From NCBI RefSeq assembly GCF_004331345.1, contig NZ_SJJZ01000002.1:496001-560000 (forward strand): a stretch of DNA of 64,000 nucleotides. The letters are read 5' to 3'. Shown in pieces: positions 1 to 7,856 of the stretch. Below the pieces are notes generated by a model. It saw only the letters and a list, made by a program, of their open reading frames with translations. It was not told the origin of the DNA and did not search any database. Numbering within the stretch: the first letter of the stretch is position 1; each line of letters opens with the position of its first letter. Made by a program: the position numbers and the translations under genes. This DNA is from Kribbella soli (GTDB taxonomy: Bacteria; Actinomycetota; Actinomycetes; Propionibacteriales; Kribbellaceae).

Positions 1-355
1 CGGGCGTGGCCCGCTCCGCCGCGAGGCCGGCAGCGAGCGTCTCGAGTTGCTGCCGTACGGCGAACAGGTCCCGGACCGCAGTCTCGTCGAGGGTCGCGAC
101 GACCGCGCCCCGGCGCGGAAGGATCTGCACGAAGCCTTCGGCCTCGACCACCCGCAATGCTTCCCGGACCGGATTCCGCGACACCCCGAAGTCGTCCGCC
201 AGCCGGGTCTCGGTCAGCCGCTCGCCCTCGTGGTACTCACCGTCCACGATCCGCCGGCGCAGTTCCGCGAGAACCTGCTCGCGGAGCGCAATGTGATCGG
301 CACCGATCGTGCGGACCATCCGGTCCCGGCGGGCGTCCTCGTCCAGCTGCTCCAC
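1..355 (-). CDS. GntR/FCD-family transcriptional regulator (N-terminal part, cut by window edge)
   Basis: The reverse strand encodes about 118 residues running off the left edge. The N-terminus carries a GntR winged helix: an LREQVLAELRRRIVDGEY helix, the LTETRLADDFGVSRNPVREAL recognition region, then the ILPRRGAVVATL wing. It continues into the start of an FCD-type all-helical ligand domain (DLFAVRQQLETLAAGLA). The GTG start at 355 is preceded by a good purine-rich site, GGAGAGGAG, a few bases upstream. FCD-type GntR proteins usually repress catabolic genes until a carboxylate ligand binds; the target here lies outside the window. Family assignment is firm, ligand unknown. Confidence 0.85.
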   Translation of the reverse strand, partial: MEQLDEDARRDRMVRTIGADHIALREQVLAELRRRIVDGEYHEGERLTETRLADDFGVSRNPVREALRVVEAEGFVQILPRRGAVVATLDETAVRDLFAVRQQLETLAAGLAAERATP

Positions 356-453
356 CCTGGCTCCTCTCCCCGCTCCCCGTTCGGCCTGCGCGCCACGGTA
401 GCGGATCGATCGCCACGCGGCACGTGATCCCGGGACAGCGTTATGTTGACGGC

Positions 454-1314
454 TTGAGCATCCGACTGATTCCCCTGACAGATCCCGACTACAAGCCGTT
501 CAGCCGCCGGATCGCCTGGCTGGCCGCACAGGCTGACGGTACGCCGGTCGGTTCCGCGTTCCTGCGGCTCAACAGCCGCAAGGCACAGGCGCACCTCGGC
601 GACCTGGAGATCAACGTGCACCCGGCCGAGCGCGGCCGCGGGATCGGGTCGCTGCTGCTCGGCGCCGTCGTCACCGGCGCGCGCGAGCACGACGTGCGGA
701 CGCTGATCACGGACGTCGACGTCAACTCGGTCGGCGACCGTTTCCTCCAGCGGCACGGGTTCGTCATCGGTCTGACGCTGATCTACGCGCGGCTCGATCT
801 GTCGACAAGGACTCCCGACGTACCGGAGGTCCCGGGCTACCGGCTGGTGTCCTGGGAAGGCGTGGTGCCGGAGGAACTGCTGCAGACCTTCACCGATGCG
901 CGCGCAGGGATGAACGACGCGCCGTCAGGCACGATCGACGCCGGCGTCGACGTCTGGGACGTCGAGCGGACCAGGCACGCCGCACAGCTGATCGAGCAGC
1001 GCGGCGAGCGTCTCACGGTCGTCGCGGCGGTCGACGGCACGGGCCGCATCGCCGGCTTCACCGAGGTCGTCGTCGCAGGTGACGGGAAGGGCGACGGGCA
1101 GAACTACGGCACCGCCGTCCTCCCCGAGCATCGCGGCCGCGGGCTCGCCCTGTGGATGAAGGCCGCCCAGATCCACGAGACCCGTCGCCGGTTCCCCGAT
1201 CTCGACGGCCTGCTCACCGACACGGTCGACACCAACACGGCCATGCGGCGTACCAACGACCGTCTCGGCTACCGCCCGCAGTACGAGATGCACCGTCGGA
1301 CGCTCGACCTATAG
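454..1314 (+). CDS. Tandem GNAT N-acetyltransferase
   Basis: About 286 residues with two GNAT folds. The first has the acetyl-CoA pyrophosphate loop RGRGIGSLLL; the second has the matching EHRGRGLALWMKAA. Two-domain GNAT proteins of this kind are common in actinomycetes and are related to the mycothiol synthase/GNAT-repeat layout, but the substrate cannot be read from the sequence. The TTG start at 454 (SIRLIPLTDPDYKPF) is chosen because similarity begins there; an in-frame GTG at 424 is an alternative and neither has a strong ribosome site. The 3' end overlaps the convergent TrmH gene by 6 bases. Confidence 0.8.
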   Translation: MSIRLIPLTDPDYKPFSRRIAWLAAQADGTPVGSAFLRLNSRKAQAHLGDLEINVHPAERGRGIGSLLLGAVVTGAREHDVRTLITDVDVNSVGDRFLQRHGFVIGLTLIYARLDLSTRTPDVPEVPGYRLVSWEGVVPEELLQTFTDARAGMNDAPSGTIDAGVDVWDVERTRHAAQLIEQRGERLTVVAAVDGTGRIAGFTEVVVAGDGKGDGQNYGTAVLPEHRGRGLALWMKAAQIHETRRRFPDLDGLLTDTVDTNTAMRRTNDRLGYRPQYEMHRRTLDL

Positions 1315-1830
1315 CAGCCCGGCCAGCCGGTACAGCACGAGCGAACCCGCGACCGCGACGTTGAGGCTGGCGCCGGTCCCGATCATCGGGATCTCGACGA
1401 CGACGTCCAACTCGTCGACCGCCTCAGGCGGGATCCCGGTCCGTTCGTGCCCGAGAACGGCGATCGTCCGGTTCCGCGCCGGCGGCAGATCAGCCAGCCG
1501 GATCGCCTCGTCGGCCAACTCGACCCCGATCACCGTCGTGTCCGGTCGGCTCCGCTGATCGATCAGCCAGCGCACCGGATCGTGGCCGGTCCAGTGCACG
1601 CAGGTCCGTCTGCGCAGCGTGTTGCCCTTGGCAAGCGCATCCGGCACCCACGGCAGCTTCGGTACGGCGAGACACGCGCCGACCGCGTCACAGGTCCGGA
1701 GCAGCGTCCCGAGGTTCACGTCGTACATCGGCCAGAGCGGCGCGATCAGCAGATGGTCCCAGCACGAGTGGGACCTGCGGCGGCGTTGGTGCTTGAGGTC
1801 CTTGCGGCTCCGCACCCGGATCCCGCTCAT
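1309..1830 (-). CDS. TrmH/SpoU-family RNA 2'-O-ribose methyltransferase
   Basis: A 173-residue SPOUT methyltransferase. The three SpoU motifs are visible: motif 1 NLGTLLRTCDA with the catalytic Arg, motif 2 LGHERTGIP, and motif 3 IPMIGTGASLNVAVAGSL, which forms the trefoil-knot AdoMet site. The N-terminus is rich in Arg/Lys/His, suitable for RNA binding. The short length fits a TrmL/TrmH-like single-domain enzyme rather than an L30e-fused RlmB. Whether tRNA or rRNA is the substrate is not evident. It converges on the GNAT gene. Confidence 0.88.
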   Translation of the reverse strand: MSGIRVRSRKDLKHQRRRRSHSCWDHLLIAPLWPMYDVNLGTLLRTCDAVGACLAVPKLPWVPDALAKGNTLRRRTCVHWTGHDPVRWLIDQRSRPDTTVIGVELADEAIRLADLPPARNRTIAVLGHERTGIPPEAVDELDVVVEIPMIGTGASLNVAVAGSLVLYRLAGLL

Positions 1831-1884
1831 CGAGCAGCGGGATCGATCCTCCCGTCAGGAATTCGCGTCATCATAAGACCCAGT

Positions 1885-3651
1885 CTACTGGCCCAGGATC
1901 TTCTGCACCGCCGCGGTCGTGATCGGGTGGTACCCGGGGCGCGCCTTGGCGAAGACCTCCGCGGCGAACGCCCGGTCGGTGCCGGCCAGCGCCTGGTACA
2001 CCGGGAGGACGAGCTTCATCCGGCCGACCTTGGTCAGGAACTCGGCCATCTCGGCGTACGACGCCTCGTAGCTGCTCGCGGCAACGATCTGGTACCAGCG
2101 CCGCGCGATCTCACCGTTCGCCGTGCCGGTCAGGCCGAACGCACGGTCAAGCTGCTGCAGCAGCAGCGGACTCAGTACGTCGGGAGCCGCGTCGAGGAAC
2201 CGCAACCACTCCTGCGTCGTCCACCGCTCCGCGCCGTGCGGCAGCTCGCCCGTCGTCAGCCACAGGCCGCGCGCCTCGTCCACGACCTGGAACCGCGCCG
2301 ACACCGCGCGCCGCGCGAACGCCGGGATCCCCGGCTCGTACAGCCAGGCGGTCAGCTCGTCCTCGGTCACCACGCCCGGATGCGGCGCGGTCAGGTGCTC
2401 CCGGAGGTGCTCCACGAAGTTGTCGGTGTTGATGCTGCGGAACGCGAACCGGTCGAAGTACCCGCGCAGGAACGGATCGAACACCTCCCGCGTGAACCGC
2501 TCCTCGAGCCAGGACAGGAACCACGACCCCTTCAGCGGGCCGGTCGACGTCGTCCCGTGGTACTCGGACCGGTGGTGCAGGCCCGGCAGCTCGACCGCGA
2601 GCTCAGCCGGCGTCAGCGGATCGAGCTTCACCACGGTCGCGTGCTGCTTGATCGCGGTCTCCATCACCGCGAACTCGGTCCCGTAGACAGCCTCGACGAT
2701 CCGGTTCTCGACGTACGACGTGAAGCCCTCGTTGAGCCAGATGTCGTCCCAGCTGTCCTGCGTGACGAGGTTGCCGGACCAGCTGTGCGCCAGCTCGTGC
2801 GCGATCACGCTGACCAGCGACTTGTCGCCGATCACCACGGTCGGGGTCGCGAACGTCATCCGCGGGTTCTCCATACCGCCGTACGGGAACGACGGCGGCA
2901 GCACGAGCAGGTCGTAGCGACCCCAGCGGTACGGGCCGAAGAGCTCCTCGGTGACCCGCATCATCTCCTCGGTGTCGACGAACTCGGTCGCCGCCCGCCG
3001 CGCCATCTCGGGCTCGGCCCACACCCCCGACCGCTCGCCGAGCGGCTCGAACACCAGATCGCCCGCGGCGATCGCCAGCAGGTACGACGGGATCGGCTCC
3101 GGCATCACGACGTCGTACGAGCCGGTACGGCGGGACGTCGTACCGTTGTCGGCGCTCATGAGCACCATCAGCTCCGGCGGCGCCGTCACGTGCGCGGCGT
3201 AGCTGAACCGCACGCTCGGCGTGTCCTGCACCGGGACCCAGCTGCGCGCGTGGATCGCCTGCGACTGGCTGAACATGAACGGCATCACGCCGCCCGCCGT
3301 CATCGCCGGCTCCAGCCACTGCAGGCCGGTAGCGGTCGGCGAGGTCCGGTAACTGACCTTGACCCGCGGGTTGCCCGCCGTCCGGATGGTGAGCGCGGAG
3401 CCGAGTTCCGGGTCCGGAACCGCGAGGCTGTACTCCAGCGGCTCCCAGCCGTCGGCGGTCAGTCCCTCGACACCCAGCACCGTGAGGTCGCGGGTGTCCA
3501 GGACGAGCCGGCTGGTCGCACCGGTCCAGGCGAGGGTGTGCGTGGCACTACCGGCCAGCACGTTCTCGTCGAAGTCGAGCGCGAGGTCGAGTTCGAGGTG
3601 GGTGGTCCGAACCACATTCGGCTCGGCGTAGGAGTGGCGATCGTGCGTCAA
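1885..3651 (-). CDS. M1-family zinc aminopeptidase (leukotriene A4 hydrolase-like)
   Basis: 588 residues. Removes N-terminal amino acids from peptides; no signal peptide, so cytoplasmic. The M1 hallmarks are present: the GGMEN substrate-recognition motif at about residue 257 and the zinc site HELAH (285-289) followed 18 residues later by the third ligand, Glu308, in NEGF. The C-terminal third resembles the helical LTA4H C-terminal domain, and length matches that subfamily rather than the roughly 850-residue PepN. The TTG start at 3651 is picked because GGGGAG lies about 6 bases before it and the protein then begins MTHDRHSYAEPNVVRTTH, typical of the family. It diverges from the cyclase gene. 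Confidence 0.9.
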   Translation of the reverse strand: MTHDRHSYAEPNVVRTTHLELDLALDFDENVLAGSATHTLAWTGATSRLVLDTRDLTVLGVEGLTADGWEPLEYSLAVPDPELGSALTIRTAGNPRVKVSYRTSPTATGLQWLEPAMTAGGVMPFMFSQSQAIHARSWVPVQDTPSVRFSYAAHVTAPPELMVLMSADNGTTSRRTGSYDVVMPEPIPSYLLAIAAGDLVFEPLGERSGVWAEPEMARRAATEFVDTEEMMRVTEELFGPYRWGRYDLLVLPPSFPYGGMENPRMTFATPTVVIGDKSLVSVIAHELAHSWSGNLVTQDSWDDIWLNEGFTSYVENRIVEAVYGTEFAVMETAIKQHATVVKLDPLTPAELAVELPGLHHRSEYHGTTSTGPLKGSWFLSWLEERFTREVFDPFLRGYFDRFAFRSINTDNFVEHLREHLTAPHPGVVTEDELTAWLYEPGIPAFARRAVSARFQVVDEARGLWLTTGELPHGAERWTTQEWLRFLDAAPDVLSPLLLQQLDRAFGLTGTANGEIARRWYQIVAASSYEASYAEMAEFLTKVGRMKLVLPVYQALAGTDRAFAAEVFAKARPGYHPITTAAVQKILGQ

Positions 3652-3779
3652 GGGATGCTCCCCGAGTGAGGCGTCCGAGGAACAGTACCCACGTCGCGGG
3701 CGGATCGGACGACCAATCTGGGCCAGACGCACCACCGTGCCAAAACCCTCGGACGGTCCTGACTTGGCAGACTAGGGCC

Positions 3780-5342
3780 ATGACGTCCCAGCGGAACCTC
3801 GAGCTGGTGCTGAAACGGCGCCCGTTCGGGTCCTGGCTGCTCGGTCCGGCCGACCAGAGCACCAAACGGCTGCGGATCCGGCTCCACCTGCTGCTCACCG
3901 TGTTCTCGATCGGCACCAACCTGATCGGCGCCTTCGTCACCTTTGTCCTCGCCGTCTTCGTGCTGCCGGGCCCGTCGCTGGTCGACCAACTCCAGCTCAT
4001 CGACGCGATCGTCATCCCGGCGTACTTCCTGTTCGCGATGGGGGTCTGTTACATCTGGAGCAGCCGCCTGACGAAGCGGGTCACCCACTGGATCGACCTG
4101 GAGCGGCCGGCCAGCCGGCGGGAGCAGATCGCCACGCTGCAACTGCCGCTGCGGCTCACCCTGATCGAGGTGCTGCTCTGGTTCGGTGCCGCCGTGCTGT
4201 TCACGGTGATGACGCTGATCCTGCAGCCGGAGAACGCACTCCGGGTCGCGCTCACCGTGATCGACGGGATGATCATCACCTCCGCGGTCTCGTACCTGCT
4301 GACCGAGTTCGCCCTCAGGCCCATCGCCGCGCGGGCGCTCGTCGACTCCCCGCCGCCGCGCCGCCTGCTCGCGGCCGGGTTGAAGGCCCGCACGGTGTTC
4401 TTCTGGGCGGTCGGCTCCGGCGTACCCGTGGCGGGCCTGATGCTGGCCGCCGTACTCGCACTGATCGAGGGCAACGTCACCTCGACCCGGCTCTCGGTCG
4501 TGATTCTTGCCCTGGGCATCGTGGCGCTCGGCAACGGTTGCCTGCTCACCTGGTTGTCGGCGAAGTCCGTGGTGGCGCCGGTCCGGTCGGTGCGGGACGC
4601 GTTGAACCTGATCGGCGAGGGGCGGCTCGACGTGAGCATCCCGGTCTTCGACGGCACCGAGCTCGGGTCGCTGCAGGCCGGGTTCAACCGGATGGCGGAC
4701 GGGCTGCGCGAGCGGGAGCGGATCCGGGACCTGTTCGGGCGGTACGTCGGGCCGGGCGTCGTCCAGGAGGCGCTGACCAGCGACAGCCTCGGCGGCGAGG
4801 AGCGGTACGCCGCGGTGCTGTACGTCGACCTGGTCGGATCGACCGAGCTGGCGGCGCAGCGGCCGCCGGCCGAGGTCGTGCAGCTGCTCAACCGGTTCTT
4901 CGCGCTCGTGGTGGCCGAGGTGGACCGGCAGGGCGGGTTTGTGAACAAGTTCGCCGGTGACGCGGTCCTGGCGGTCTTCGGGGCGCCGGCCGAGCTGGCG
5001 GATCCGGCGGGCAGCGCTCTCACCGCGGGACGGGAGCTGGCCCGGCGGCTCGCCGACGAGTTGCCGGAGGCAACCGCCGGGATCGGCGTCACGGCGGGGA
5101 TCGTGGTGGCCGGCACGGTGGGCGACGTACGGCGGCACGAGTACACCGTGATCGGAGACCCGGTGAACGAGGCGGCGCGGCTCAGCGAACTCGCCAAGAC
5201 GGCCCCCGGCCGACTGATCGCGTCAATGACCGCTGTCGAGAAGGCCGCGCCGGCCGAGTCCGATCAGTGGCGGCAGAGCGACCTGATCACGGTACGAGGG
5301 CGATCGGTGCCGACGCGTCTTGCTGTCCCGCACCGACTTTGA
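3780..5342 (+). CDS. Membrane-bound class III adenylate cyclase with HAMP domain
   Basis: 520 residues. Six hydrophobic segments occupy roughly the first 270 residues, followed by a HAMP linker (about 270-325) and a C-terminal class III cyclase domain. Metal-binding Asp residues lie in YVDLVGSTEL (about residue 350) and NKFAGDAVLAVFG (about 388-395). The Lys of NKF and the Asp of YTVIGDPVNEAARL are the purine-specifying pair expected of adenylate cyclases. This is the 6TM-HAMP-cyclase layout common in mycobacteria and relatives, making cAMP in response to an unknown membrane signal. The ATG at 3780 fits the first strong hydrophilic N-terminus; no obvious ribosome site. The stop codon lies inside a large inverted repeat. 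Confidence 0.9.
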   Translation: MTSQRNLELVLKRRPFGSWLLGPADQSTKRLRIRLHLLLTVFSIGTNLIGAFVTFVLAVFVLPGPSLVDQLQLIDAIVIPAYFLFAMGVCYIWSSRLTKRVTHWIDLERPASRREQIATLQLPLRLTLIEVLLWFGAAVLFTVMTLILQPENALRVALTVIDGMIITSAVSYLLTEFALRPIAARALVDSPPPRRLLAAGLKARTVFFWAVGSGVPVAGLMLAAVLALIEGNVTSTRLSVVILALGIVALGNGCLLTWLSAKSVVAPVRSVRDALNLIGEGRLDVSIPVFDGTELGSLQAGFNRMADGLRERERIRDLFGRYVGPGVVQEALTSDSLGGEERYAAVLYVDLVGSTELAAQRPPAEVVQLLNRFFALVVAEVDRQGGFVNKFAGDAVLAVFGAPAELADPAGSALTAGRELARRLADELPEATAGIGVTAGIVVAGTVGDVRRHEYTVIGDPVNEAARLSELAKTAPGRLIASMTAVEKAAPAESDQWRQSDLITVRGRSVPTRLAVPHRL

Positions 5343-5393
5343 GCACCCACCAACCGTTTCGGCGCCACTCAAATGGTTGGTGGGTGCTCAAAG
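5337..5393. terminator. Bidirectional terminator: 19-bp perfect inverted repeat
   Basis: Arms at 5337-5355 and 5375-5393 are perfect complements (CTTTGAGCACCCACCAACC), with a 19-base loop. The element sits between two convergent genes and contains both stop codons: each gene ends ...CTTTGA within its own arm. Probably it terminates both transcripts. Confidence 0.75.
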
Positions 5394-6101
5394 AGGTCGG
5401 GGTTGCTCGATGAGCTCATAGAGGAGGGCGGCGCCGTGGAGCATTGCCTTGGTTTGGCGGTCGTGGGCGGCGCGGCGTTCGGCGATCGCGGTGCGTAGGG
5501 CATCGGTGCTGCCAGTACGGCGCAGGCCGTCGAGGACGGGCTTGATCTGCTCGAAGTAGTACCGGCCCTGGCGGAGCATGTGGATGATCCGTGCGTCGCG
5601 CACTTCCTCCGGGCCGTAGCGCCGGTACTTCGTGCCCGGTTCGCGGGTCGGCGCGAGTAGGCCCGCGGCCTCCCAGACGCGGAGGGCCGACGTACGGATG
5701 CCGAGGCGGTGGGCGAGTTCGCCGACGAGCAGCGACGGTCCGGCGACCGGCTGCTCGTCGACGTACTCTGCAGCCAGCGCACCGAGCGCCTCACTGGCGG
5801 CGTCGGTGGCGAGTCGCTGCTCGTGCAGGGCGGCGTGGGCCGCGTCCACGAGCCTGTACGCGAGCGCCTCGTCGCCGTTGTGGACGGCGCGCATGATCTC
5901 GGTGGCGGTCTCGGCGCCGAAACCGGGTGCAAGCGCGCGATACGTCAGCAACGCCGCCACATGCTCAGGCCCGTACTGCCGGTACCCGGTGTCCGACCGC
6001 GGCGCCGGCGGCAGAATCCCGGCCGCCTCGTAGTTCCGCACCAACTGCGTCGACACGCCCGCCCGGCGCGCCAGATCCACCGGCCGCAGTCCCACTCCCA
6101 A
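5388..6101 (-). CDS. MerR-family regulator with two HTH domains
   Basis: 237 residues with two complete MerR-type winged helices. The first is residues 5-70 (PVDLARRAGVSTQLVRNYE, then GYRQYGPEHVAAL). The second is about 125-190 (LVGELAHRLGIRTSALRVWE, then YRRYGPEEVRDARII). Each has the HTH plus the Arg-Tyr wing. A long effector domain with metal-binding Cys residues is absent, so ligand sensing, if any, must use the linker or C-terminus. A duplicated DNA-binding module in one chain is unusual. It lies downstream of an SDR gene on the same strand, separated by an inverted repeat. Confidence 0.82.
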   Translation of the reverse strand: MGVGLRPVDLARRAGVSTQLVRNYEAAGILPPAPRSDTGYRQYGPEHVAALLTYRALAPGFGAETATEIMRAVHNGDEALAYRLVDAAHAALHEQRLATDAASEALGALAAEYVDEQPVAGPSLLVGELAHRLGIRTSALRVWEAAGLLAPTREPGTKYRRYGPEEVRDARIIHMLRQGRYYFEQIKPVLDGLRRTGSTDALRTAIAERRAAHDRQTKAMLHGAALLYELIEQPRPL

Positions 6102-6116
6102 CCTCCTACCTCTCGA

Positions 6117-6173
6117 CTTTGTGCACCAGATCCGTACGACGGACGCTCGAGAACGCGGAACCCGTGCACAAAG
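6117..6173. repeat. Inverted repeat between the SDR and MerR genes
   Basis: CTTTGTGCAC at 6117-6126 pairs with GTGCACAAAG at 6164-6173 across a 37-base loop. It lies downstream of the SDR stop and just upstream of the MerR start, so it could be a terminator of the former or an operator of the latter. Its outer sequence CGACTTTG-GCACC resembles the arm of the repeat at 5337. Confidence 0.45.
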
Positions 6174-6178
6174 TGGTG

Positions 6179-6922
6179 CTAGCGGCCGCCGGAGACGTCG
6201 ACGGTGGTGCCGGTCATGTACGAGGAGCGGGTTGAGGCCAGGAAGGCGATGACCTCGGCTACCTCTTCCGGCTTGCCGGGGCGGGCCAACGGCGGGGTTG
6301 CGCCGAGGCGGTCCAGGCGGCCGGGCTCGTGGATGTCGGTCTGGATCAGGCCGGGCCGGACCCCCAGAACGCGGACGCCCTCCTTCGCGACCTCGTTGGC
6401 CAGGCCGGTCGTGAGCGCGTCGACGGCAGCCTTGCTCGCCGCGTAGTCGACGTACTCGCCGGCCGATCCGAGCACCGCGGCGCGCGACGAGACGTTCACG
6501 ATGACGCCACCGTCCCCGCCGTACGCCGTCGACATCCGGCGGACCGCGGCGCCCGCGACGAGGAACGCGCTGATCGCGTTGATCCGGAACACCCGGTCGA
6601 GCCGTTCCGCGTCGTACTCCGCGACCCGTCCGGCCGGCGAGACGACGCCGGCGTTGTTGATCACCGCGCTGATCGGGCCCAGCTCCGCGGTGACCGCGTC
6701 GAACAGCCGCTCGATCTGATCGGCCTCCGTAACGTCCGCCTGGACGGCGATTGCGCGACCGCCGCGCTGCTCGCAGGCCTTCACGACTCGCGCGGCTTCG
6801 TCGGCCTGCGTCCGGTAGTTGACCCCGACGTCCCAGCCGTCCGCCGCGAGAGCAAGCGACGCGGCCGCGCCGATCCCGCGACTTCCACCGGTGACCAGTA
6901 CAACCCCACGTCCTTCAGTCAT
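6179..6922 (-). CDS. SDR-family NAD(P)-dependent oxidoreductase (FabG-like)
   Basis: 247 residues, the classical SDR length. The Rossmann glycine motif is TGGSRGIG near residue 11, followed by NNAG at the end of strand 4, a catalytic Ser in VNVSSRAAV, and Tyr/Lys in YVDYAASKAAV. The C-terminus RSSYMTGTTVDVSGGR is typical of FabG/3-oxoacyl-ACP reductase-like enzymes. Basic residues after strand 2 (NYRTQ) favour NADP(H). The physiological substrate cannot be told. It follows the GNAT gene by 22 bases and is probably cotranscribed with it. Confidence 0.87.
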   Translation of the reverse strand: MTEGRGVVLVTGGSRGIGAAASLALAADGWDVGVNYRTQADEAARVVKACEQRGGRAIAVQADVTEADQIERLFDAVTAELGPISAVINNAGVVSPAGRVAEYDAERLDRVFRINAISAFLVAGAAVRRMSTAYGGDGGVIVNVSSRAAVLGSAGEYVDYAASKAAVDALTTGLANEVAKEGVRVLGVRPGLIQTDIHEPGRLDRLGATPPLARPGKPEEVAEVIAFLASTRSSYMTGTTVDVSGGR

Positions 6923-6944
6923 GGGCCTACTGTTTCATGTGGGG

Positions 6945-7754
6945 TCACGCAGGCGGCTTCGCGAACCCGAGCTGGGTCTCCGAGTCGGTGAATCCGAGCG
7001 AGCGATAGATCCGGATCGCGAGATACTCCGGATCCGCGACCATCACGAGGGTCCGCGCACAGCCTTCGGTCAGCCCGTACGTCGACGCGTGGTGGACGAG
7101 CGTGGTCGCCAGCCCGCGACCACGATCGTCCGGGGACGTCTGCACATCCTGGAACCGGGCCAGCCCCTTGCCGTCGAACATCAACCCGAGCGCACTCTGC
7201 AGCCGATCCCCGTCGAACGCGCCGAACCACTTCCCGTGACCGGCGTCGACCAGCTCGCGTTTCGCCGCCAACCTGCGCCGGGTGAAGTCCTCGTACGCCG
7301 CGTCGACCTTCATTGACGCGGTGGCGAGGCTCTGGTGGTACAGCTGCTCCCAGTCGTCGTCACTGTTCAGGAAGCGGTACGTCGAGTCCGCGTTGGGCCG
7401 TTGCGGTGGCAGGACCCGATCGGCCGTCATCACGACACTTCCGTCGACTGTGAACCCGGCGGCGGTCAGCTCGTCCTCGGCCCCGATCTCGCCGTCGACG
7501 GTATCGATGCCGATGGCAACGTGGTCCGCGTCCGGGAACTCCCGACGGAAGTCGTCGAGGCGGATCTTGGTGTCGTCCGGGGCGAACGGCGTGCGGTACA
7601 GCAGGAAGTTGCCCCACCAGAAGCCGGGGTTGGCCGGCGTACGGATCACGACGTACTCGCCGGTGTCGTGGAAGGTGCTTCCACTCAACTCCAGCAGCAA
7701 CAGGTCGGTGCGATAGCCGAGGCTCGTGATCTCCACCTCCTCATCCTCGCCCAC
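6945..7754 (-). CDS. GNAT-family N-acetyltransferase
   Basis: 269 residues. The C-terminal half is a GNAT domain with acetyl-CoA motif DDRGRGLATTLVHHAS and the following YRSLGFTDSETQLGF strand. The N-terminal half is a second, degenerate GNAT-like domain without a clear acetyl-CoA loop. The GTG at 7754 gives the longest form; another GTG lies at 7736 directly after a GAGGAG purine run, so the start is uncertain by six codons. Substrate unknown. Divergent from the ArsR-AHSA1 gene. Confidence 0.75.
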   Translation of the reverse strand: MGEDEEVEITSLGYRTDLLLLELSGSTFHDTGEYVVIRTPANPGFWWGNFLLYRTPFAPDDTKIRLDDFRREFPDADHVAIGIDTVDGEIGAEDELTAAGFTVDGSVVMTADRVLPPQRPNADSTYRFLNSDDDWEQLYHQSLATASMKVDAAYEDFTRRRLAAKRELVDAGHGKWFGAFDGDRLQSALGLMFDGKGLARFQDVQTSPDDRGRGLATTLVHHASTYGLTEGCARTLVMVADPEYLAIRIYRSLGFTDSETQLGFAKPPA

Positions 7755-7785
7755 CCGTCAATCGCCTTCTTTGACGATGCAGTGG

Positions 7786-7839
7786 TTGACATGCAGCCGA
7801 TTGGCTGCATATGTTGGAAAGGCAGCCAGACGGCTGCAT
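7786..7839 (+). promoter_or_regulatory. Promoter with twin ArsR-type operators
   Basis: TTGACA at 7786-7791 and TATGTT at 7810-7815, 18 bases apart, form a near-consensus promoter. The spacer is filled by ATGCAGCC-GATT-GGCTGCAT (7791-7810), an 8-bp-arm palindrome. A second copy with 6-bp arms, GCAGCC-AGAC-GGCTGC, lies at 7822-7837, 29 bp centre to centre. The layout suits dimer binding that blocks polymerase, most likely autorepression by the ArsR domain encoded next. Confidence 0.75.
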
Positions 7840-7856
7840 GAAGCGATCGGAGTGCG

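Noticed and set aside
1447..3669. 740-codon open frame on the plus strand
   Set aside because: It lies antisense to the M1 aminopeptidase and TrmH genes, is extremely rich in Arg/His/Pro and has no domain: a mirror frame of GC-rich coding DNA.
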